From Lachnospiraceae bacterium (GTDB taxonomy: Bacteria > Bacillota > Clostridia > Lachnospirales > Lachnospiraceae): a stretch of 39,964 nucleotides of DNA. Positions 7,196 through 15,200 of the stretch are shown in pieces. The stretch spans positions 1 to 39,964 of the forward strand of contig JAAUZY010000099.1 in the NCBI GenBank assembly GCA_014804355.1, read 5' to 3'. How positions within the stretch are numbered: position 1 is the first letter of the stretch; each line of letters begins with the position of its first letter. Made by a program: the position numbers and the translations under genes. Under the pieces are notes generated by a model. It was not told the DNA's origin and searched no databases. It saw nothing but the letters and a program-made list of their open reading frames with translations.

Positions 7196-9043
7196 ATGAG
7201 AAGGATCAGAAACTGGATTATGAAGTTGAGTATTCGGCAGAAGCTGGTTTTTTACAGCTATTTAATTATTACGCCTATTTTGCTGTTGATCAGCATCCTT
7301 CTCCTAATGCATAACTATCATTCAGCGGTGCAGAGCGAAGAGGACAGATGTATTCAGAACGTACAAAGTATATCGGACGGAATCAGTGTTGTACAGAAGA
7401 ATATTATGGAGATGGGAACCTATATCTGCATCAATGATGAGGTCAATAAGATACTGACGGTGGATGAGCCGGAGGAATTAAACCGGGATGCCAGACTTTG
7501 GATGAATCATGCGCCTATGCAGATTATACAGGATATGGTGGCAATCGACGGACAGATCAAAACGGTTGCCATATATCCCGAAAACGGCATCATTCCTTAT
7601 CTGAGTTGCGTTGACCGGTCTTCCTATATAGGTGATATCAAACAGGTTAAGCAGCAGGAGATATATGACCTTGCGGTACAGGAAAAAGGAAAATTTCTCT
7701 GGCAGAGGGTATGGCGGCGGTATCAGTCCGATACGTACCAGTTTAATCAAAGTGACAAGATCGTGATGTATCGTGAGATCTATGATCTGACGAGGAAGAA
7801 TAAACTGGGCTATCTGGTGATCGGCTCTTCGGCGGATATATTTGACGAGATATGCCAAAATTCTTTGCGTGACAGACAGGAAGCAGTGGTTGTGATGAGC
7901 GAATATGGCGCGGAACTTGTACGCTGCGGAAATATAGACGATGAAATTATATCGGAGATGATCGTAGAAAGTTCTGCCGAGCCGATGGGTAAGAACCTGA
8001 TTCAAAATACTACATGGAAAAACTATAACATCTACCGTTGTCGTGATGAGGAGACAGGAACGATCGTTTATAAGATTGCGCGCCGGGTAGGATGGGAAGA
8101 TTTAAGCAACACGATCATCTATGCACCTCTGGCATTGTTAATCGGATTTTTGATCGGATTATATCCTGTTTTGCTTCTGGTTTCTGATATTGTCTCCAAG
8201 CCATTACATACGCTGAGCGTTGCGATGGAGAATTTTAAGAGGGGAGATTTCAGCCAGAAGGTAGAGGTAATGACGCAGGACGAAGTGGGAGAAGCGTCGG
8301 CGTGTTTTAACAGCATGGTAGATGATATCAGAGAGCTGATTGATAAGAATTATATCTTAGCGCTCAAGGAGCGGGAAAGCGAACTGGACGTTCTGCAGGC
8401 GCAGATGAATCCACATTTTCTATATAACACGTTAGATTCCTTGTATTGGAAAGCGACGGAATCGGGAAGCGATGAGATTGCGGAAGACATTTTGACACTT
8501 TCACAACTATTCCGCCTTGTTTTAAACAGGGGAGACGGAATCGTAACGGTTCGGACGGAAGCGGAGTTGCTGGATCGATATCTGCATATTCAGAAGATGC
8601 GGTTCGGGAAACGGTTAAAATATGAAATATCACTGGATCAGGCAATTATGGAGGAAGAGATTCCCAAATTGATCCTGCAGCCTTTTGTGGAGAATGCAAT
8701 TGTGCACGGATTTGAAAAGGCCGATGGCAATTATACGCTGTCCATTATCGGGAGCAGAGACGATACACATATGACATTTCAGGTTATAGATACCGGTGCC
8801 GGCATGAGTGCGGAACAGATGGAGGCAATCTGGGATAAAGCGGACAGCCGCAAGTATGCAAGCCAGCGCATCGGAAGGTATGCGATTAAAAATGTAAAAG
8901 AACGACTGGAACTTATTTACCATGATAATTACAAGCTTCATATCAATAGCAGGGTAGGGCAGGGAACGACTGTGGTTATTTCCATTCCCTGCGGACTGAA
9001 GGAGATCAGGCAGCATGAGTATCAAGTTATTGATTGCGGATGA
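7196..9043 (+). CDS. YesM-type sensor histidine kinase
   Basis: A 615-residue two-pass membrane kinase of the LytS/YesM class. TM1 lies at ~17-38, an extracellular sensor region (dCache-like, inferred) to ~300, TM2 at ~305-328, then HAMP to ~380. The kinase domain holds the class signature 'QAQMNPHFLYNTLDSLYW' with the phospho-acceptor His near residue 406, followed by the HATPase motifs 'LILQPFVENAIVHGFE', 'DTGAGMS' and 'IGRYAIKNVKERL'. These kinases sense carbohydrates or their binding proteins and phosphorylate the adjacent AraC-type regulator. The gene sits 41 bases after the permease and its 3' end overlaps the regulator by 29 bases, so they are translationally coupled. Confidence 0.93.
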   Translation: MRRIRNWIMKLSIRQKLVFYSYLIITPILLLISILLLMHNYHSAVQSEEDRCIQNVQSISDGISVVQKNIMEMGTYICINDEVNKILTVDEPEELNRDARLWMNHAPMQIIQDMVAIDGQIKTVAIYPENGIIPYLSCVDRSSYIGDIKQVKQQEIYDLAVQEKGKFLWQRVWRRYQSDTYQFNQSDKIVMYREIYDLTRKNKLGYLVIGSSADIFDEICQNSLRDRQEAVVVMSEYGAELVRCGNIDDEIISEMIVESSAEPMGKNLIQNTTWKNYNIYRCRDEETGTIVYKIARRVGWEDLSNTIIYAPLALLIGFLIGLYPVLLLVSDIVSKPLHTLSVAMENFKRGDFSQKVEVMTQDEVGEASACFNSMVDDIRELIDKNYILALKERESELDVLQAQMNPHFLYNTLDSLYWKATESGSDEIAEDILTLSQLFRLVLNRGDGIVTVRTEAELLDRYLHIQKMRFGKRLKYEISLDQAIMEEEIPKLILQPFVENAIVHGFEKADGNYTLSIIGSRDDTHMTFQVIDTGAGMSAEQMEAIWDKADSRKYASQRIGRYAIKNVKERLELIYHDNYKLHINSRVGQGTTVVISIPCGLKEIRQHEYQVIDCG

Positions 9044-9749
9044 TGAGGATACGATCCGCAACGGAATTGCTAAATATATACAACTGCATACAGACCGTTT
9101 CGATAAAATATATCTTGCAGCCAACGGGCAGGAAGCCGTAGATATTATTTTTCGGGATAAACCGGATATTATGTTTCTGGATGTACAGATGCCGCTGTTG
9201 GACGGCATCGAGGTTATGCAGGAAGCAAAACGTGCGGATATCTTACCGTATACAATGATATTAAGCGCGTATGATGAGTTTAAATATTGTCAGCAGGCAT
9301 TGCGTCTGGGAGCAAAAGAATATTTATTGAAACCGGTAAGATCCTCGGATATTCTGCAAATGGTGAATCAGGCGGCGGATGAATTATTCGGGACGCAGGA
9401 AGCGATTGGGACGGAACCGACGGAAGAGAAAAATCGTTTGGTGGAATTAGCCAGAGAATATATAGAAGAGCACTATTACGAGAACCTTATGCAGGTGGAT
9501 GTGGCGCAGCGGGTGGGCATATCCGCGGGATATCTGTCTACGCTTTTCCAGAAGCAGCTGTCGGTCGGGTTTGTGGATTATCTCAACGAGATCCGCATTG
9601 AACATGCTTGTACTTATCTACGGCAGAGTTATTTAAAAACTTATGAGATCGCCTATAAAGTCGGATTTAAAGATGAAAAATATTTTTCTAAAGTTTTTAA
9701 GAAGATCAAAGGGCAGTCACCCTCGGAATATCGGAAACTGAATCAGTAG
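9015..9749 (+). CDS. YesN-type response regulator with AraC DNA-binding domain
   Basis: A 244-residue protein. The receiver (1-120) has D9/D10, phospho-acceptor D56 in 'DIMFLDVQMPLLDGIEV', 'MILSAYDEF' and the invariant Lys in 'EYLLKPV'. The AraC/XylS domain (~145-244) has two helix-turn-helix units and the family signature 'YKVGFKDEKYFSKVFKKIKG' ending in 'SPSEYRK'. The receiver-AraC fusion is the standard partner of YesM kinases. The start is fixed by the overlap with the kinase gene and the AGGCAGC-type upstream site. It most likely activates the upstream sugar operon. A terminator follows 75 bases downstream. Confidence 0.93.
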   Translation: MSIKLLIADDEDTIRNGIAKYIQLHTDRFDKIYLAANGQEAVDIIFRDKPDIMFLDVQMPLLDGIEVMQEAKRADILPYTMILSAYDEFKYCQQALRLGAKEYLLKPVRSSDILQMVNQAADELFGTQEAIGTEPTEEKNRLVELAREYIEEHYYENLMQVDVAQRVGISAGYLSTLFQKQLSVGFVDYLNEIRIEHACTYLRQSYLKTYEIAYKVGFKDEKYFSKVFKKIKGQSPSEYRKLNQ

Positions 9750-9823
9750 GCGGGGAGAGGAAGCTGGTTTAAGCGTTACGTTGACGGGGTGGCACTGTAT
9801 CAATAGAGAGAAGGGTATGGTAT

Positions 9824-9859
9824 AAAGGCAGATGGGGAATGTTCCGTCTGCCTTTTTTT
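9824..9859 (+). terminator. Intrinsic terminator of the sugar operon
   Basis: AAAGGCAGA (9824-9832) pairs with TCTGCCTTT (9847-9855) and the T run continues to 9859. An inner GGAA/TTCC helix shortens the loop. Confidence 0.92.
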
Positions 9860-9899
9860 GACTTGATTGAAATGGTATGGATATGGCGTTATGTTCTTA

Positions 9900-9928
9900 T
9901 TGCGTTCCTATCGGGACACCGATATAAT
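9900..9928 (+). promoter_or_regulatory. Promoter of the xre-hipA-like operon
   Basis: TTGCGT (9900-9905) and TATAAT (9923-9928) are 17 bases apart. Transcription would start roughly 10 bases before the TTG start codon, leaving a very short leader. Confidence 0.75.
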
Positions 9929-9946
9929 GTATATGAGGTGATTGAG

Positions 9947-10396
9947 TTGACGTTGAATGAGTTGATAAAGGAAAAAGGTCTTTCACGATATCGTCTTTCA
10001 AAAATAAGTGGGGTGCCGTGGGCAACCCTGTCTGATATTTGTTCCGGTAAAACCAAGTTTGAACGGTGCAGCGCGGCAACCCTTTCCAAGCTGTCAAAGG
10101 CATTGGAGATCAGTATGGAGGAACTGCTGCTTATAGAGACAGGAAACAGTATGGATGAAGAGGGGAAGCCAAAGGATAAGGAGTATCTGGAAACAGGACT
10201 GCCGACAAGTTTACGGCATGCCCTTGATGAGTATATACAAGGAGAGAAAGAGCAAGTATCGCATATGGACTGTCTGTGGGGAGAACTGTACGGTTCCATC
10301 AATGCCTGCCAGTGGGGAGGCAGGATCACACAGGAACAGGCGGATTACTTGCGGAAGAAATATCTGTTCGGCGAGGAGGCGGAGGAAGATGATTGA
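9947..10396 (+). CDS. Xre-family regulator paired with a HipA-like kinase
   Basis: A 149-residue protein. I choose the TTG at 9947 because GAGGTG lies six bases before it and the Cro/CI helix-turn-helix starts immediately ('LNELIKEKGLSRYRLSKISG', 'PWATLSDICSGKTKFERCS'). Residues 1-65 are the DNA-binding domain. The rest is an acidic helical extension ('RHALDEYIQGEKEQVSHMD') with no domain I recognise. By gene order it is the antitoxin and autoregulator of the HipA-like protein, like HipB, but larger than HipB (88 residues). Its stop overlaps the next start by 8 bases (ATGATTGA). The extension could serve the neutralising role that HipS plays in HipBST; that is inference. Confidence 0.8.
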   Translation: MTLNELIKEKGLSRYRLSKISGVPWATLSDICSGKTKFERCSAATLSKLSKALEISMEELLLIETGNSMDEEGKPKDKEYLETGLPTSLRHALDEYIQGEKEQVSHMDCLWGELYGSINACQWGGRITQEQADYLRKKYLFGEEAEEDD

Positions 10397-11273
10397 TTTT
10401 ACGCCATGTGAGGTCAATAAATTTAAGGCTTACGGCGGTGCAAATGGGAATAAGATTCATGTTAGGTATCAGGGGAAGGGATATATGCTGAAATTCCCGC
10501 CGGTGCCCGGACGCAGCAAAACCATGAGTTATACTAATAGTTGTATCAGCGAATATCTTGCCTGCCACATTTATGAGTCGCTTGGTATCAAGGCGCAGGA
10601 AACATTGCTTGGTACTTATACGGACAGGCGGGGAAAAGAAAAGATAGTGGTTGCCTGCCGTGATTTCACGGACGAAGAGAAGAGACTGATTGAATTTGCA
10701 CAACTTAAAAACACTTGTATTGACAGTGAACAGAATGGATATGGAACGGAACTTTCTTCGATTATGGCAGCGATCGATGAGCAGACACTGATACAACAGG
10801 ATGAGTTGGAGGCATTTTTCTGGGATATGTTCATTGTGGATGCTCTGCTTGGTAACTTTGACCGTCATAACGGAAACTGGGGTATTCTGGTGAATGAGGG
10901 AAAGCAGACGGCAGAGATTGCACCTGTATATGACTGCGGTTCCTGCCTTTATCCGCAACTTGCGGTGAAGGAAATGCAGGGGGTTCTGGAAAGAGAAGAG
11001 GAGATCGATAAACGTATCTTTGTGTATCCGACATCTGCCATAGAGGAACAAGGTAAAAAAGTTTCTTATTTTGAATTCATATCTTCCTTAAAACATCAGG
11101 GATGCAATGCCGCGCTAAAACGTATTCATGCGAGGATTGACATGGAACGTATTAGCAGACTGGTGGAGGATGTGCCGTTTCTTGAACCGGTTCAGAGGGA
11201 GTTTTATAAGATCATGATACGGGAGAGGAAAGAGAAGATCTTGGATTATAGTATGGAGCTGCTTCTAAAGTAG
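10389..11273 (+). CDS. Compact HipA-like serine/threonine kinase
   Basis: A 294-residue HipA-like kinase, clearly shorter than E. coli HipA (~440). Recognisable elements: Gly-rich loop 'AYGGANGNKIHV' near residue 15, ATP-binding Lys in 'YMLKFP' (K35), the catalytic segment 'LLGNFDRHNGNWGIL' with D158 and N163, and the metal-binding 'APVYDCGSCLYP' (D182). The HipA N-subdomain 1 is missing, as in HipT and CtkA. HipA-family kinases phosphorylate targets such as aminoacyl-tRNA synthetases and cause growth arrest; the target here is unknown. The start overlaps the upstream regulator gene. All key active-site residues are present, so it is probably functional. Confidence 0.85.
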   Translation: MIDFTPCEVNKFKAYGGANGNKIHVRYQGKGYMLKFPPVPGRSKTMSYTNSCISEYLACHIYESLGIKAQETLLGTYTDRRGKEKIVVACRDFTDEEKRLIEFAQLKNTCIDSEQNGYGTELSSIMAAIDEQTLIQQDELEAFFWDMFIVDALLGNFDRHNGNWGILVNEGKQTAEIAPVYDCGSCLYPQLAVKEMQGVLEREEEIDKRIFVYPTSAIEEQGKKVSYFEFISSLKHQGCNAALKRIHARIDMERISRLVEDVPFLEPVQREFYKIMIRERKEKILDYSMELLLK

Positions 11274-11399
11274 GAGGCGTTGGGGATCTTGAATTAGTAG
11301 TGACAGTGTCACAGAATTTGCTCTACAGGTATTGTTTGATGGTAGAATATTCCAATAGTCATTTATTAGGAGCGTAATGGAAGACGACATTGATTGTTC

Positions 11400-11784
11400 T
11401 TGGCATTTATACTTATGCAGCAGAATATAAGAATACAGATAAAATCCGCACAATCCAGTTATCCCACCGGCTGAATGAATTGGAAAGCAAATGAAAACCT
11501 TTGCTCCGAAAAGGGACTGGAACTTCGTTTGCAAAGGGTCGTGGAAGTAGAACAGGTCTTTGACTGGATCAAAGGTTGTTGGTCATTCCGACGATTTCAT
11601 CTACGTGGAACTGACAAAGTAAAAATAGAATGGGAACTGTTGGCAATCACCCATAACATCACCAAAATGGCATTGGAAGAATAAGTATCCAGTGCTATTT
11701 TTGATGAAAAGTATTTTCTAGAGCCATAAAGAGAGGCTGCCCCTCTCTATGGCCTTAGTCAATCATAGTTTTGAGACACCCTCG
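11400..11784 (+). pseudogene. Relic of an IS1182-like transposase, C-terminal end
   Basis: Three fragments of one transposase C-terminus lie in different frames. One frame gives 'YKNTDKIRTIQLSHRLNELE' (about 11413-11480). A second gives 'ANENLCSEKGLELRLQRVVE', then 'VFDWIKGCWSFRRFHLRGTD' and 'KVKIEWELLAITHNITKMAL' up to 11684. This matches the IS1182-type pattern (FRRF..RG..KV..EW..L...HN..K). The usual Cys residues upstream are gone and the catalytic DDE part is absent. The sequence TTTTGAGACACCCTCG at 11769-11784 is probably its right terminal inverted repeat. Decayed and inactive. Confidence 0.8.
11723..11753. repeat. Strong hairpin near the transposase relic end
   Basis: GCCATA..GAGAGG (11723-11736) pairs with CCTCTCTATGGC (11742-11753) around a five-base loop. 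No T run follows on either strand, so I do not call it a terminator. It may be a subterminal structure of the relic IS. Confidence 0.6.
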
Positions 11785-11811
11785 TAATTTTTGGCGAAAT
11801 AATATGAATTA

Positions 11812-12120
11812 TTATAATGCCTGCAAAAAAGCCAACAATGCATTATATTGATTGGAATCAAGCTTAGATGCGGAGTGTATTAATTGTGCCTGTTTATCAT
11901 TTAGTAATACGGCATTAGAATTATCCTCTATGAAAAATTGTGATATGGAAATATTAAAGGCATCACAGATTTTCATCAGAGATGGCAAGGTAGGAAGCAT
12001 ATCTTTACGATACCATGATGATATAGTTGACTGTGTTAAACCGGAAGCCTCAGCAAGCTGGTATTCCGTCCAATGTCTTTCTATTCGGAGTTCTGTGATT
12101 TTTTCTAATACATCTATCAA
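11812..12120 (-). CDS. Small Xre-family repressor, divergent from the BspA-type gene
   Basis: A ~102-residue protein that is mostly a Cro/CI helix-turn-helix: 'ITELRIERHWTEYQLAEASG' and 'LTQSTISSWYRKDMLPTLPS', then 'ICDAFNISISQFF' and a short helical tail. I favour a TTG start at 12120 because AAGGTGGTG lies six bases upstream; GTG at 12132 or 12129 is also possible. The gene is transcribed away from the large surface-protein gene, and a palindrome lies on that gene's -10 box, so it is the natural candidate to repress it. A TATAAT on the minus strand upstream serves this gene. Confidence 0.82.
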   Translation of the reverse strand: MIDVLEKITELRIERHWTEYQLAEASGLTQSTISSWYRKDMLPTLPSLMKICDAFNISISQFFIEDNSNAVLLNDKQAQLIHSASKLDSNQYNALLAFLQAL

Positions 12121-12171
12121 AATCTTCACCACCTTACTTAAATTATGCGTTTATTATACTCAAAATTATCG

Positions 12172-12200
12172 TTGCTAATTACTATTTAAAATCGTATAAT
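12172..12200 (+). promoter_or_regulatory. Promoter of the BspA-type surface protein gene
   Basis: TTGCTA (12172-12177) and TATAAT (12195-12200) are 17 bases apart, about 56 bases before the start codon. Confidence 0.78.
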
Positions 12201-12209
12201 AAATACGAT
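12191..12209. promoter_or_regulatory. Palindromic operator over the -10 box
   Basis: ATCGTAT-AATAA-ATACGAT is a perfect 7-bp inverted repeat with a 5-bp spacer, and its left arm and spacer contain the TATAAT box. A related half-site (TATCGTTG) lies near 12168 in front of the divergent xre gene. Position and symmetry fit a dimeric Xre repressor. Confidence 0.72.
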
Positions 12210-12255
12210 ATTATTTATATGTAGAAGAAAAATAGAGGAAGGACTGGTTATTAGT

Positions 12256-15200
12256 ATGAGAAAAAGAATTTTGAGTATTATGCTGGCAGTGGTTGTAACA
12301 TTTACAGCAATGGGCAGTAATGTGTCAGCAGCAGAATTAGGCGAAGCCATGGATGAGTCGATTCAGACGCAGACAGAGGAGATGGAAACAGTAGAGGCTG
12401 AATCAGAAACGGAAAAGCAGGAAGAGGAATCTGCTGCGGAGGATACGGAGGCAGGAACTGCGGAGGATATGAATACAGGATCTGAATCAGAAGGAGAGGA
12501 AGCCGACTCAGATAACGAAGATTCCAAAGAAAATGAAACAGATGATGAGACTGAAGGAGAAAGTCAGGAAAACGGAGATGACTCCGCAGTGACGGAAGAT
12601 GTAGGGGATGAATCGGAAACCGCAGAAGAGAAAGAAGATGTAGATTCTTCCGTGGAAGATGAAACAGAAATTGATGCTGGCGTGGCGAAAAAGGTGCTGG
12701 CGACTTCCGATACTGATATTGCAAGCGGGCAGTACACGGAGAATGGTTCGAATATTGTCTGGGTTATTGATGCAAATGGTAAATTGACGGTGGAAGGAAC
12801 CGGAGATTTTGCCGTGTCATCCAGAAACTTGGATAACCCCAGAACGCCTTGGTATTCAAATGCCGCGTCTATTAAGTCCGCAGAAATAAATGTAACAGGT
12901 ATGACTGATGCCAGCTTTATGTTCTATAATTGCGTAAATTTGACAAGTCTGGATTTAAGCAATTTTGACACCAGTGAAGTGACAGATATGAGTTATATGT
13001 TTTATGATGGCAGGATTTATGGTGAGGCTGATGATTATGGTTTCTATTATGAAGATGAAGATTCCTATTACTGGGATGGTGAACACCTGACCAGTTTGGA
13101 TGTGAGTGGCTTTGATACCAGTAAAGTGACAGATATGAGTTATATGTTTTATGGGTTAAGATCCCTTGACAGTTTGGATGTGAGTGGCTTTGATACCGGT
13201 AATGTGACAAATATGAGTCATATGTTTTACGGGTTAAGATCTCTTATCAGTTTGGATGTAAGTAATTTTAGTACCGCTAAAGTGACAGATATGAGCTATA
13301 TGTTCTATGCTTGCGGTTTCGATCGCCGACATGGGGAAAGAAGAACCAGTTTGGATGTGAGCGGCTTTGATACCGGTCACGTGACTGATATGAGTAATAT
13401 GTTTAGAGAATGCCGATGTCTTGCCAGTCTGGATGTAAGCGGCTTTAATACTGGTAACGTGACAGATATGAGCGGCATGTTTTATTGCTGTGGAAAGTTG
13501 GATAGCATAGATGTAAGCGGCTTTGATACCGGTAAAGTGACTAATATGAGTAATATGTTTTGCGGCGTTTACCCGGACAGTTTGGATGTAAGCGGCTTTG
13601 ATACCGGCAATGTGACAGATATGAGCGGGATGTTTGCCTCCTGCGGTCTGATTAGCGTGGATGTAAGCAGCTTTGATACGGGTAACGTGACAGATATGAG
13701 TGAGATGTTTGACGGTTGCAATAACCTGACCAGAGTTGACCTAGGTAGTTTTGATACCAGTAAAGTGACTAATATGAGCGGTATGTTTTACTGCTGCCGA
13801 AACCTGACCAAAGTTGACCTAAGCGGTTTAAATACCAGTAACGTGACAGACATGAGCAAGATGTTTTATGACTGCGAAAGTCTGACCGACATTGATCTGA
13901 GTAATTTTGATACCGCCAACGTGACAGATATGAGCGAAATGTTTTTCCAATGCCGGAAGTGGACCAGAGTGGATCTGAGCGGTTTAAATACCAGTAGTGT
14001 TACTGATATGCGTGGTATGTTTTATAGCTGCAATAGTCTGACCAGAATTGACGTAAGCGGTTTTGATACCAGTAATGTTACTGATATGAGTAATATGTTT
14101 GGATACTGCACTAATTTGCTCCAAATAGACTTAAGCAAATTAAATACCAGCAAAGTGATAAGTATGCGGTCTATGTTTTCTGGCTGCACTATGACCAGAA
14201 TTGATGTAAGCGGTTTAAATACCAGTAATGTTACTAATATGAGTAATATGTTTGCAAGCTGTAAAAATTTAATCAGCGTTGATTTGAACGGTTTAGATAC
14301 CAGTAATGTAACAGAAATGAGTTCTATGTTTTGGGGTTGTACCAGTCTGACCAGTGTGGATTTAAGCGGTTTTGACTGTAGTTCATTCAGCTGGAGAACA
14401 TCTTTGGATGATGTGTTTAACAATTGCAGCGCATTGACTACTGTTTATACGCCATATAGGGATAATAGTGATGGAAATACATACGTCCTACAGCTGCCAA
14501 AGAGTAGTGACTCGGATGTCTGGTATGGCTATGATGAAAATGGAGAAATAATTAATAATATTAGTGGTTTTCAGCTAAGAGATTACAGTATTGTACTAAT
14601 GAAAAACCAAGTACCCACTGCAAATACAATAACAGCCACAAAAGCAAATACATTCTATGAGGTTGGGAATACATTGAATATAGATGACCTGACAGTCTAT
14701 TATTATGATGAGAAGGGCGCTGTTAAGAAAGTTACAGAGGGTTATTCAACAAATGCAAATGAAGTAGATATGTCCTCTGTGGGGAATAAGACACTGAAAA
14801 TAACATATAACGGTATGACCGCAGAAGTGGAAATTATCGTGGGAGTAGCTTATACGGTAACATTTACCGGAACGGGAAAAGATGACGTATCTTTCGAAAC
14901 ACTGAAGGTAATGGAAGGTGCAGACTATAAGTTCTGGCTGGCAGTAAACGAGGACTACGTCTACACAGTCACAGCAACGATGGGAGAAAAAAACGTAAGA
15001 CCAAAGTTTGATTCGTCTGCTAATTCCTATACGATATCGAATGTAAGTGGAAATCTTGTGATTACAGTTAAGAAGACGTTTGAAGACAAATCCGGACTTA
15101 AGATATCGTTTAAAAATGAGGATGATAGGAAAACCGCCTACATCGGCACGGCAATACAGCCACAAATTGAGGTGACATACAACGGTAAAAAACTTATTTT

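Noticed and set aside
8119-9208. Minus-strand open frames opposite the YesM/YesN-type genes
   Set aside because: The plus strand encodes clear conserved domains over the whole stretch.
11723-11753. Hairpin as terminator of the transposase relic or the Xre gene
   Set aside because: No T run on either strand.
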